Source of the DNA: an uncultured Lachnospiraceae bacterium
GTDB taxonomy: Bacteria; Bacillota_A; Clostridia; Lachnospirales; Lachnospiraceae
Direction: 5' to 3'
Assembly: GCA_910588595.1 (NCBI GenBank)
Contig: CAJUQU010000297.1
Coordinates: 1-5,093 of the forward strand
DNA length: 5,093 nucleotides
Part shown: piece after piece, positions 1-4,892 of the stretch
Position numbering within the stretch: position 1 is the stretch's first letter
Layout of the letters: the number at the start of each line of letters is the position of its first letter
Notes under the pieces: model-generated
Told to the model about the DNA's origin: nothing
The model's database searches: none
Seen by the model: only the letters and a program-made list of their open reading frames with translations
Program-made: the position numbers and the translations under genes

Positions 1-140
1 TCGCGCAAAATGGGACGTACAGATGGCGGGAATGATTTTTCAAACACGCTCTAGGCAAAATTTCGACGGCGATGCGGTGCATCGTCTAGAAATTTTAACG
101 ACGCAATGGTGCGAAACAGGCGGTTCACGATGCTAATTTC
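1..140. repeat. Probable dispersed intergenic repeat, truncated by window edge
   Basis: No credible gene is seen here. The stretch contains a stem-loop: AAAATTTC (57-64) pairs with GAAATTTT (89-96), and CGATGC (70-75) pairs with GCATCG (79-84) around a GGT loop, with a small internal loop between the two stems. One + frame stays open from the left edge to the TAA at 137-139 (ATG at 23), but it has no ribosome binding site and does not resemble a known family. The wording of the stretch resembles non-coding repeats I have met in clostridial intergenic regions. That is recollection, not a search result. It may be the end of a longer element that continues to the left, or part of one composite element with the palindrome at 156-322. 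Confidence 0.35.
57..96. other. Stem-loop inside the left repeat-like region
   Basis: Two stacked stems are visible. The outer is 8 bp of A/T-rich pairing (57-64 with 89-96) and the inner is 6 bp (70-75 with 79-84) with a 3-nt loop. They are separated by a 5/4-nt internal loop that can pair in alternative ways (GACG at 65-68 with CGTC at 83-86). There is no T-tract, so it is not a terminator. Its role is unknown. Confidence 0.6.
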
Positions 141-155
141 TGACCGGATGGAGTA

Positions 156-322
156 CTAGTACAGCATTGCATTAATAATCGAGTAAATATCACCTGCTAT
201 CCGCGCCCTCTGCACACCTTCAAAGCTAGACGCAGTGTCCACTGCGCCGTCGCTTTGAAGGCGCACAGATGACACGAATATCAAGCGCTATTTACTTCAA
301 TATTAATGCAACGCTGTACCAG
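156..322. repeat. 167-bp imperfect palindrome (MITE-like or structured-RNA element)
   Basis: Positions 156-226 pair with 252-322 without any gap (paired positions sum to 478). By hand count 55 of 71 pairs are Watson-Crick. The centre holds a second stem, 231-237 with 240-246, shifted by one base. Perfect blocks include 217-226 with 252-261 and 167-177 with 301-311. Ten of the 16 imperfections are A-C on the + strand, so they become G-U in a minus-strand RNA, while only one becomes G-U in a plus-strand RNA. The outer end lies inside a 10-bp palindrome (GTACTAGTAC, 153-162). No transposase and no convincing target-site duplication are visible. It could be a non-autonomous mobile element, a minus-strand structured RNA, or a recombination site. 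The structure is certain and the function is not. Confidence 0.85.
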
Positions 323-348
323 GTTCAGAGATACAAGAGGGAAATCAT

Positions 349-576
349 ATGCTGGAATATGTATGTCCAAAGTGCAGGACAAAAGTAACTGTAAAAGAAG
401 GAAAGCGGCTGCCATCGCTATATTGTAGAAATTGTATGAAAACAAATCAGTTAACAATGTTGAGAATGATACAGCCGCGCGATTTTAAGCCCAATATGCT
501 AAAAGATCTGGAAGATGTGAGTCTGTGTGATCCGGACACAGACGATGCCTCCGAAAAAGGATATGCTAGGCAATAA
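349..576 (+). CDS. Small zinc-ribbon protein upstream of the ZorAB-like pair
   Basis: A 75-residue cytosolic protein with no membrane segment. The N-terminal third is a zinc ribbon: C6-P-K-C9 and C26-R-N-C29, two CX2C knuckles 16 residues apart. Its basic linker recalls zinc ribbons that bind nucleic acid or protein. The C-terminal third is acidic (DPDTDD near 61-66) and contains DLEDVSL (53-59), which is encoded by 21 nt identical to a segment of the downstream channel gene. The ATG at 349 is preceded by AGAGGGA (336-342) at a normal distance, and no clear promoter was found between the palindrome and the gene. The gene lies 120 bp before the zorA-like gene in the same direction, with a strong hairpin between them, so co-transcription is likely but expression may be uncoupled. 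I do not recognise a named family. A role as adaptor, regulator or effector of the ZorAB-like complex is inferred from position only. Confidence 0.75.
   Translation: MLEYVCPKCRTKVTVKEGKRLPSLYCRNCMKTNQLTMLRMIQPRDFKPNMLKDLEDVSLCDPDTDDASEKGYARQ
505..525 (+). repeat. 21-nt exact direct repeat, copy 1
   Basis: Identical over 21 nt to 901-921 and in the same codon phase in both genes, encoding residues 53-59 (DLEDVSL) of the zinc-ribbon protein. The similarity stops abruptly on both sides. Confidence 0.95.
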
Positions 577-621
577 CTGTAAGAATCATTTTGAAGATAA
601 ATGCAATAATAACAGGATAAA

Positions 622-671
622 GAACTGTTAGAAATAACTTGTGACAATGACAGGCTATTTCTGAACAGTTC
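622..671 (+). promoter_or_regulatory. Strong intergenic hairpin between the zinc-ribbon and zorA-like genes
   Basis: GAACTGTT (622-629) pairs perfectly with AACAGTTC (664-671). AGAAATA (630-636) pairs perfectly with TATTTCT (656-662), with one bulged G at 663. The stem can continue as CTTGT (638-642) with ACAGG (650-654) after one mismatch. No U-tract follows, since the next bases are CAAAATACG, so it is not a normal intrinsic terminator. It ends 25 nt before the zorA-like start codon and just ahead of that gene's ribosome binding site. It may be a processing or stability element that sets different levels for the two genes, or a palindromic protein-binding site. Confidence 0.75.
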
Positions 672-696
672 CAAAATACGAAAAGAAAAGGATGGG

Positions 697-1866
697 ATGA
701 AGATGAAAAGAAAGCTGTATTATGTACTATTTTTTTTGTATGCCATTGTTGTGGCTTTTGTTTTGTATTTAAACGGAGTGTTTACAGGGGAGTGGCGTCT
801 TTCCACTAATCTGGTGATCAATATCGGATTTCTGATGATCATCGGTATTCTTTTTGTCATATCTTCCATTAGTTTTGGAAGACTAGGCAGGGTTATACGT
901 GATCTGGAAGATGTGAGTCTGCGCCTGCAGGAGGAATATAAGAATGCCGATGAGCAGAATCTTTGGTCCAATCACAAAAATGACACGAAATTTTTTGAGG
1001 AAAAGCACTTGCAGGATGCGTTCAACAAGTATCGTTTGCGGGTAAAAGGAGCAAGGACAAGGAGGGGGGCAGGTTCCTCGTGTGATCTGGATGAATATAT
1101 CAATGAGGATCTGCTGGACCGGGTTGGAATGAATTTTTTTAACTCTGGCGTTCCTGGAACACTTACAGGAATAGGTATTTTGGGAACATTTCTCGGTCTG
1201 TCCATGGGGCTGGGCGCATTCAGCGGAGACGATATTTTTACGATTTCTGACAACGTGGGTGCTCTGCTTTCCGGCATGAAAGTGGCTTTTCACACTTCAG
1301 TATACGGAATCTTTTTCTCACTGGTATTTAATATTATCTATCGAAGCCTTATGTCGAATGCATATAAGACACTAGACGAATTTTTAAACGTGTTCCGTCA
1401 GACTGCGCAGCCGTTTTCTGTGAAGGATGACGAAAGTACTGCAACGATGCTTGTCTATCAGGCAGGGATGGCAAATACCTTAAGACAGATGCTGGAAGTG
1501 ATGAAAGGCAACTCGATGGAGCAGACGGCAGGAATGGGGCGTATTGTAGATCGCTTTACACAGCAGATGCAGACTGCTCTGGAGATCGATTTTAAGAAAC
1601 TCGGAAATGTTTTGAAGAGTGCAGGGGAATCACAGACTGCCAGCGCTGCAAACGTTGCAGAAATGATAGAAGCAGTCACGACACTGGTGGAGGCAGACCG
1701 CAATGTGCAGGAAGCGATTACATGCGTCATGGAAAGGCAGGAGGTGTTTGCCAGGCAGCTTGAGGACCAGAAACAGATGCTGGCTGACATGTGCAGCGAT
1801 ATGAGTGATGAGATCAGCAGTCAGTTATACACGTTTGAGCAGATGAGGAATATATATGAGAAATAG
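697..1866 (+). CDS. MotA/TolQ/ExbB-family ion-channel subunit, ZorA-like
   Basis: A 389-residue membrane protein, the channel-forming half of a stator that should use ion flow to drive motion of the complex. Four membrane helices are visible: about 7-29, 39-60, 152-175 and 195-217. A cytosolic loop (61-150) separates the second from the third. The family signature lies at the third helix (GTLTGIGILGTFLGL, 154-168), and the fourth begins MKVAFHTSVYGIFFS. This pattern fits MotA and ZorA. The cytosolic tail after the last helix (about 219-389) is predicted helical by eye and is short compared with the long tails of described ZorA proteins. The ATG at 697 sits 5 nt after AAGG (688-691), and an in-frame ATG at 703 is an alternative start. 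The gene overlaps the zorB-like gene by 11 nt. Residues 69-75 carry the duplicated DLEDVSL. ZorA-like rather than flagellar MotA is inferred from the partner's sequence and the absence of flagellar genes in the window. Confidence 0.88.
   Translation: MKMKRKLYYVLFFLYAIVVAFVLYLNGVFTGEWRLSTNLVINIGFLMIIGILFVISSISFGRLGRVIRDLEDVSLRLQEEYKNADEQNLWSNHKNDTKFFEEKHLQDAFNKYRLRVKGARTRRGAGSSCDLDEYINEDLLDRVGMNFFNSGVPGTLTGIGILGTFLGLSMGLGAFSGDDIFTISDNVGALLSGMKVAFHTSVYGIFFSLVFNIIYRSLMSNAYKTLDEFLNVFRQTAQPFSVKDDESTATMLVYQAGMANTLRQMLEVMKGNSMEQTAGMGRIVDRFTQQMQTALEIDFKKLGNVLKSAGESQTASAANVAEMIEAVTTLVEADRNVQEAITCVMERQEVFARQLEDQKQMLADMCSDMSDEISSQLYTFEQMRNIYEK
901..921 (+). repeat. 21-nt exact direct repeat, copy 2
   Basis: Identical to 505-525 and in frame, encoding residues 69-75 (DLEDVSL) of the zorA-like protein. 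This lies just after the second membrane helix, at the start of the cytosolic loop. Confidence 0.95.
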
Positions 1867-2779
1867 ACGAAGAAACAGGGAGGCTTTTGCGGAGCACAGC
1901 TACTGGCAGTCTTATTCGGATATGATGGCGGCGCTTCTGTTGATATTTATTTTGTTGATAGCGATCACACTTGCCATATACAGACAGAAAACGAGTGATC
2001 TCGATCAGACAAGGCTGGAGTTGAGTGCAGCGCAGAGCGAGCTGGATGAGACAATAGCGGATCTGGCATTTTCCAAGGCAGAGCTTGAGAAGTCAAATGA
2101 GGAACTTGCCTCTTCCTTAGCGGAATTGCAGCAGGCTTATGAACAGGCGGCACTGACGCAGGAAGAATTGAACAATGCTTATCTGGAGATAGAAAATGCC
2201 AGGCAGGAACTGACGACAACAAAGCAGGAACTGCAGGATATCGTTGGGATCCGCACGGATATTATCGGGGCGCTGCAGTCGGCATTTAGCAATTCTACAA
2301 TGAAAGTGGATGCGCAGACGGGTTCCATTACGTTCTCTTCTGATGTGCTCTTCCGTTATAACAGTTCTTCGCTGACAGCAGAAAGCAAGGAGACCTTACA
2401 AAACATTATTCCGATGTATCTGGACGTGTTGCTCCAGGATCAGTTCCGTGACTATATTGCTGAAATAATCATCGAGGGGCATACAGACACGGACGGAGGC
2501 TATCAGAGCAATATGGAGCTGTCCTATGAGCGCGCGAATGCAGTGGCAGATTTCTGTCTGAACAAAAATAACGGACTCAGTGAGGCAAAGATTGAACAGC
2601 TGCAAAGACTGTTGACTGTCAATGGAAAATCATGGAGTAATCCAGTCTATCAAAAAGATGATGCAGGAAATCCCACAGATGAGGTGGATATGTCAGCTTC
2701 CAGAAGGGTAGAGATAAAATTTCGGTTGAAGGAAGATGAAATGATCAAGAAGATCGCAGGAGTTCTGGCGCAGGAATAG
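1856..2779 (+). CDS. MotB/OmpA-family stator subunit, ZorB-like, with long coiled coil
   Basis: A 307-residue single-pass membrane protein, the partner of the preceding channel subunit. A short basic N-terminus (RNRRRNR) precedes SYWQSYSDMMAALLLIF. In this motif D22 sits at the start of the only membrane helix (about 23-42), where MotB/ZorB proteins carry their ion-binding aspartate. Residues 54-130 form 11 consecutive heptads of mostly xEL type (for example SELDETI, AELEKSN, EELNNAY), an extended coiled coil. The OmpA-like peptidoglycan-binding domain covers about 145-291. It includes ITFSSDVLF (158-166), EGHTDTDGG (207-215) with the LS-x-x-RA segment at 222-227, and SRRVEIKF (282-289), which supply the usual Asp and Arg ligands of cell-wall peptide. 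The start overlaps the zorA-like gene by 11 nt with GAGGA (1845-1849) as ribosome binding site, which suggests translational coupling. The coiled coil may help cross a thick wall (inference). Flagellar MotB is the alternative but less likely. Confidence 0.9.
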   Translation: MRNRRRNREAFAEHSYWQSYSDMMAALLLIFILLIAITLAIYRQKTSDLDQTRLELSAAQSELDETIADLAFSKAELEKSNEELASSLAELQQAYEQAALTQEELNNAYLEIENARQELTTTKQELQDIVGIRTDIIGALQSAFSNSTMKVDAQTGSITFSSDVLFRYNSSSLTAESKETLQNIIPMYLDVLLQDQFRDYIAEIIIEGHTDTDGGYQSNMELSYERANAVADFCLNKNNGLSEAKIEQLQRLLTVNGKSWSNPVYQKDDAGNPTDEVDMSASRRVEIKFRLKEDEMIKKIAGVLAQE

Positions 2780-2816
2780 TATCCTGCACATGGCAAAATT
2801 CCATATACAATATTTC

Positions 2817-2851
2817 AAAGACGGAGAGCATGAAAGCTTGCCGTCTTTTTT
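2817..2851 (+). terminator. Rho-independent terminator after the zorB-like gene
   Basis: AAAGACGG (2817-2824) pairs with CCGTCTTT (2841-2848). An inner stem, GAGC (2826-2829) with GCTT (2836-2839), extends the hairpin. A run of six T (2846-2851) follows directly. It lies 38 nt after the zorB-like stop codon, so the block ends here without any further effector gene. Confidence 0.9.
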
Positions 2852-3047
2852 AGTGCGCAGTTCCGTGCAGGGGAACTATGCAGCTATGCGGCACACGGCG
2901 AGTAGGAAAAGTCATCTTTACTCGATCACACATGGCACCTGGTAGAATGCCAGCAAAGGCTGACGGATGCCCGGCGGAACAAACAGGGCACAAGGCATAT
3001 TCATTTAAACAGCAAAATGCGGACTATGCAGAAAAACCAGCATTTTA
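2852..3047. other. Spacer without a credible gene
   Basis: This stretch separates the terminator from the regulator promoter. Small inverted repeats are visible: AGTTCC (2859-2864) with GGAACT (2872-2877), and CGAGT with ACTCG around 2900-2925. A 57-codon + frame runs from ATG 2878 to TGA 3049-3051, with an AGGGG 4 nt before the ATG. Its product has no recognisable domain and its stop overlaps the next promoter's -35, so I do not call it a gene. The stretch may be decayed or repeat-derived DNA. Confidence 0.4.
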
Positions 3048-3076
3048 TTGACATCCTATCAATTGATTGTTATAAT
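3048..3076 (+). promoter_or_regulatory. Consensus sigma-A promoter of the MqsA/Panacea-like regulator
   Basis: TTGACA (3048-3053) and TATAAT (3071-3076) are both exact consensus, with the optimal 17-bp spacer. Transcription should start near 3083, about 30 nt before the start codon. Such a strong unregulated promoter would be unusual for a regulator, which fits the operator laid over it. Confidence 0.92.
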
Positions 3077-3090
3077 ATCAATTGATAGGA
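3054..3090. promoter_or_regulatory. Operator: perfect 14-bp inverted repeat over the -10 region
   Basis: TCCTATCAATTGAT (3054-3067) is mirrored exactly by ATCAATTGATAGGA (3077-3090) around a 9-bp centre that holds the -10 box. Each arm contains the smaller palindrome ATCAATTGAT (3058-3067 and 3077-3086), 19 bp apart, so two dimers could bind on roughly the same face. The left arm fills the promoter spacer and the right arm covers the start point. Repression by the HTH protein encoded downstream is the natural reading (inference). Confidence 0.88.
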
Positions 3091-3113
3091 TTTAATGCAG
3101 GAGGTGGTTCAGA

Positions 3114-4154
3114 GTGGCAAACAGCACGCTGATCAGCAAAATTCATAAAAGTTGTCCCATATGCAATATGCTTCACGAAGTGGAGGAACGGGCGCGCATG
3201 ACCAGTGCAGAGATAAAAGGAGAAAAAGTCTTTTATGAGGAGCATTTTTATGTGTGTACGAATAGTCAAGAAAATAACTGTGAATTTCAGACAGAGAGTT
3301 TGATGAACAACAATCAGATGACAGCTAGAAATGCTTACCGCAGGACGCATAACCTGCTGACTTCCGATGAGATTGTCGCAGTGCGTGAGAACTATGGATT
3401 GACACAGATTGAGGCAGCCAGACTGCTCGGCTGGGGGGAGGCAACTATTGCCCGATATGAAAGCAAGGCGATACAAGATGAGGCTTACGACACGATGCTG
3501 CGCATCATACAGGAAGATCCGCTCAGAGCGATCGCGCTTTTGGATAAGAACAGTGACAAATTTCCAGAACCAAAGAGAATGCAGATACGGACAAAGATGG
3601 TGGAAAAACTGGAGTCGTACGGAAAAGAATATCTGAGTCGGCAGGTTTTGGCAAGCGAGTATATAAAGTTTTCTGTCCCATCTGATCTGAATGGCTATAA
3701 GCTGTCTGATATTGATAAAGTTGAAAGTATTATCTCATATTATGCAGAGCGGATCACAGATCTCTACAAAATCCAGCTGATGAACCTGCTATGGTATGCA
3801 GATGCGTTGTGCTTTAAGACCTGCAGCAACTCCATGACAGGGCTGGTCTATCGCCATGAATCTGCAGGGATCCTGCCGATCGGTCATATGAGTATGACAG
3901 GTTTGAAAAATGTAAACGTACAAGTTGAAGAAGACTATGAGTCAGCCAGATTTCATTTTTATCCGAATACTTCGCTGGATCCATTTGGATTATCCAAAAA
4001 TGAAACAGCAATTTTAGATGCCATTATCACAAAGTTCAGAAATTATGACGGCTCCCTTCTGGCTTCATATGTTCAGGAAGAGACTGCATACACGCAAACG
4101 GATCCGGGAAATATTATCCCATATAGCCTTGCTAAAAAACTCCGTGTTTTCTGA
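3114..4154 (+). CDS. MqsA-like antitoxin/regulator: zinc finger, HTH and SocA/Panacea-like C-terminus
   Basis: A 346-residue cytosolic protein. The N-terminus carries a zinc finger, C14-P-I-C17 plus C48 and C56, in the layout of YgiT/MqsA antitoxins except that the second pair is spaced by seven residues. An Xre-type HTH follows at about 83-125 (LTSDEIVAVRENYGLTQIE, then ARLLGWGEATIARYE). The C-terminal part, about 200-346, contains NLLWYADAL (224-232), typical of the SocA/Panacea (DUF4065) domain used by antitoxins that neutralise diverse toxins. The start is GTG at 3114 with a perfect AGGAGG (3099-3104) nine bases before it. It is probably autorepressed through the dyad at 3054-3090. Known relatives usually sit beside a toxin gene, but none is recognisable here. 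The next gene is 204 bp away with its own promoter. The protein may therefore be an orphan antitoxin or a stand-alone repressor. The family is fairly sure and the partner is unknown. Confidence 0.87.
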   Translation: MANSTLISKIHKSCPICNMLHEVEERARMTSAEIKGEKVFYEEHFYVCTNSQENNCEFQTESLMNNNQMTARNAYRRTHNLLTSDEIVAVRENYGLTQIEAARLLGWGEATIARYESKAIQDEAYDTMLRIIQEDPLRAIALLDKNSDKFPEPKRMQIRTKMVEKLESYGKEYLSRQVLASEYIKFSVPSDLNGYKLSDIDKVESIISYYAERITDLYKIQLMNLLWYADALCFKTCSNSMTGLVYRHESAGILPIGHMSMTGLKNVNVQVEEDYESARFHFYPNTSLDPFGLSKNETAILDAIITKFRNYDGSLLASYVQEETAYTQTDPGNIIPYSLAKKLRVF

Positions 4155-4228
4155 TATTTCTTAATTTTTTTGTCATGTTCATTACAGTTTACATGAATTT
4201 TCATCTTTTTTTAGTTGTTGTATTCATT

Positions 4229-4257
4229 TTTACAAATAGCTGTGATATGATTAGAAT
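4229..4257 (+). promoter_or_regulatory. Likely promoter of the DUF2750 gene
   Basis: TTTACA (4229-4234) and TAGAAT (4252-4257) each match consensus at five of six positions, with a 17-bp spacer. The leader would be about 95 nt and contains a 7-bp inverted repeat, ATTCAAT (4295-4301) with ATTGAAT (4306-4312). Alternatives are TTGACA at 4279-4284, which has no good -10 at the right distance, and TATAAT at 4332-4337, which would start transcription inside the ribosome binding site. Confidence 0.6.
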
Positions 4258-4358
4258 AATATTTTGTATATTTAGGCATTGACAAAAAATCCATATTCAA
4301 TCGGCATTGAATGGCGTCGTCGATCGGGAACTATAATAATTATGAGAGGTAGATTGTA

Positions 4359-4730
4359 ATGACAAAAGAAGCAGAGCATGTATTGAAACTGGATAACAGA
4401 AAAAAGTATACGTATTTTATCCATAAAATCGCGGATTATACAGAAGTGTGGTCCCTCGTGGATGCAGATGGCTGGGCAGAATTGGAACTTGGCGAGAAAT
4501 CCTATTTTCCAGTATGGGCGAAAAAAGAACACTCGGATTTGTGCAGGTCAGATGAATGGCAGGATTACCACAGTGAGGCAATCGACCTTGATGATTTTTT
4601 GGAAGAATGGATCCCTCGGTTGAAGAGGGAAGGTGTGAGAATCACTGTCATGTGGAGTGAAGGTTCTGGCATTGATGTTGACTGGGACGATCTGCTGCGC
4701 GATATCACAATCGAGCTGGAAAAATATTAG
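4359..4730 (+). CDS. DUF2750 domain-containing protein
   Basis: A 123-residue acidic, soluble protein that matches the DUF2750 family over nearly its full length. Recognisable blocks in order are YTYFIHKIADYTEVWSL (18-34), DGWAELE (38-44), YFPVWAKKEHSDLC (49-62), the DLDDFLEEWIPRLKREGV segment (77-94), and a C-terminal block with WSEGSGIDV. No catalytic motif, signal peptide or membrane segment is visible, and the function of the family is not known to me. The ATG at 4359 follows AGAGG (4345-4349) at nine bases. The gene stands alone, 204 bp after the antitoxin-like gene and 162 bp before the acyltransferase gene. It could be the missing partner of the antitoxin-like protein, but it is not a known toxin family and the separate promoter argues against a classical pair. 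Confidence 0.82.
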   Translation: MTKEAEHVLKLDNRKKYTYFIHKIADYTEVWSLVDADGWAELELGEKSYFPVWAKKEHSDLCRSDEWQDYHSEAIDLDDFLEEWIPRLKREGVRITVMWSEGSGIDVDWDDLLRDITIELEKY

Positions 4731-4786
4731 AATGTATGAAATCGCTCTAGTGCAGCATTAATGAACACTCTGATGAGGAAGGTGTG

Positions 4787-4804
4787 ATCAAAGATATCAT
4801 ATTA
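4787..4804 (+). repeat. Near-exact direct repeat upstream of the acyltransferase, copy 1
   Basis: ATCAAAGATATCATATTA matches 4850-4867 at 16 of 18 positions, 63 bp apart (six helical turns). It could be a pair of regulator sites. A small hairpin, GTCCGC (4815-4820) with GCGGGC (4824-4829), lies between the copies. Confidence 0.6.
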
Positions 4805-4849
4805 ACTCCCATTCGTCCGCATAGCGGGCACGCTGATTGAGATAATAAA

Positions 4850-4867
4850 ATCAAAGATTTCATATAA
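4850..4867 (+). repeat. Near-exact direct repeat upstream of the acyltransferase, copy 2
   Basis: ATCAAAGATTTCATATAA is the second copy of 4787-4804. It runs into TATAAT (4863-4868), a possible -10 box. The only upstream match to a -35 (TTGAGA, 4837-4842) is 20 bp away, and the start point would fall on the ribosome binding site, so the promoter call here is weak. Confidence 0.55.
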
Positions 4868-4892
4868 TATTTAAGGAGACAAAGAATTTGAT

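Noticed and set aside
2..139. Open + frame from the left edge (ATG at 23) to TAA at 137-139
   Set aside because: Short, no ribosome binding site, overlaps a hairpin-rich repeat-like stretch, and the product has no recognisable domain.
883..1293. Long minus-strand open frames opposite the zorA-like gene, and similar ones opposite the other genes
   Set aside because: Shadows of the coding strand with no start signals or domain character.
697..2779. Flagellar MotAB or TolQR/ExbBD as the identity of the channel pair
   Set aside because: TolR/ExbD lack an OmpA domain, and no flagellar gene is in the window. The SYWQSYSDMMAALLLIF motif and gene overlap fit ZorAB better, though flagellar-type origin cannot be fully excluded without a tree.
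2878..3051. 57-codon + frame with AGGGG just before the ATG
   Set aside because: No domain or plausible protein character, it ends inside the next promoter, and it lies in a spacer with small inverted repeats. It was considered as a missing toxin but is not supported.
4173..4212. Possible terminator after the regulator gene: TCATGT (4173-4178) with ACATGA (4191-4196), T-run at 4206-4212
   Set aside because: Stem is only six A/T-rich pairs with a 12-nt loop, and the T-run starts nine bases after the stem.
4175..4282. 35-codon hydrophobic + frame between the regulator and DUF2750 genes
   Set aside because: No ribosome binding site. A/T-rich DNA readily gives hydrophobic frames, and the likely DUF2750 promoter lies inside it.
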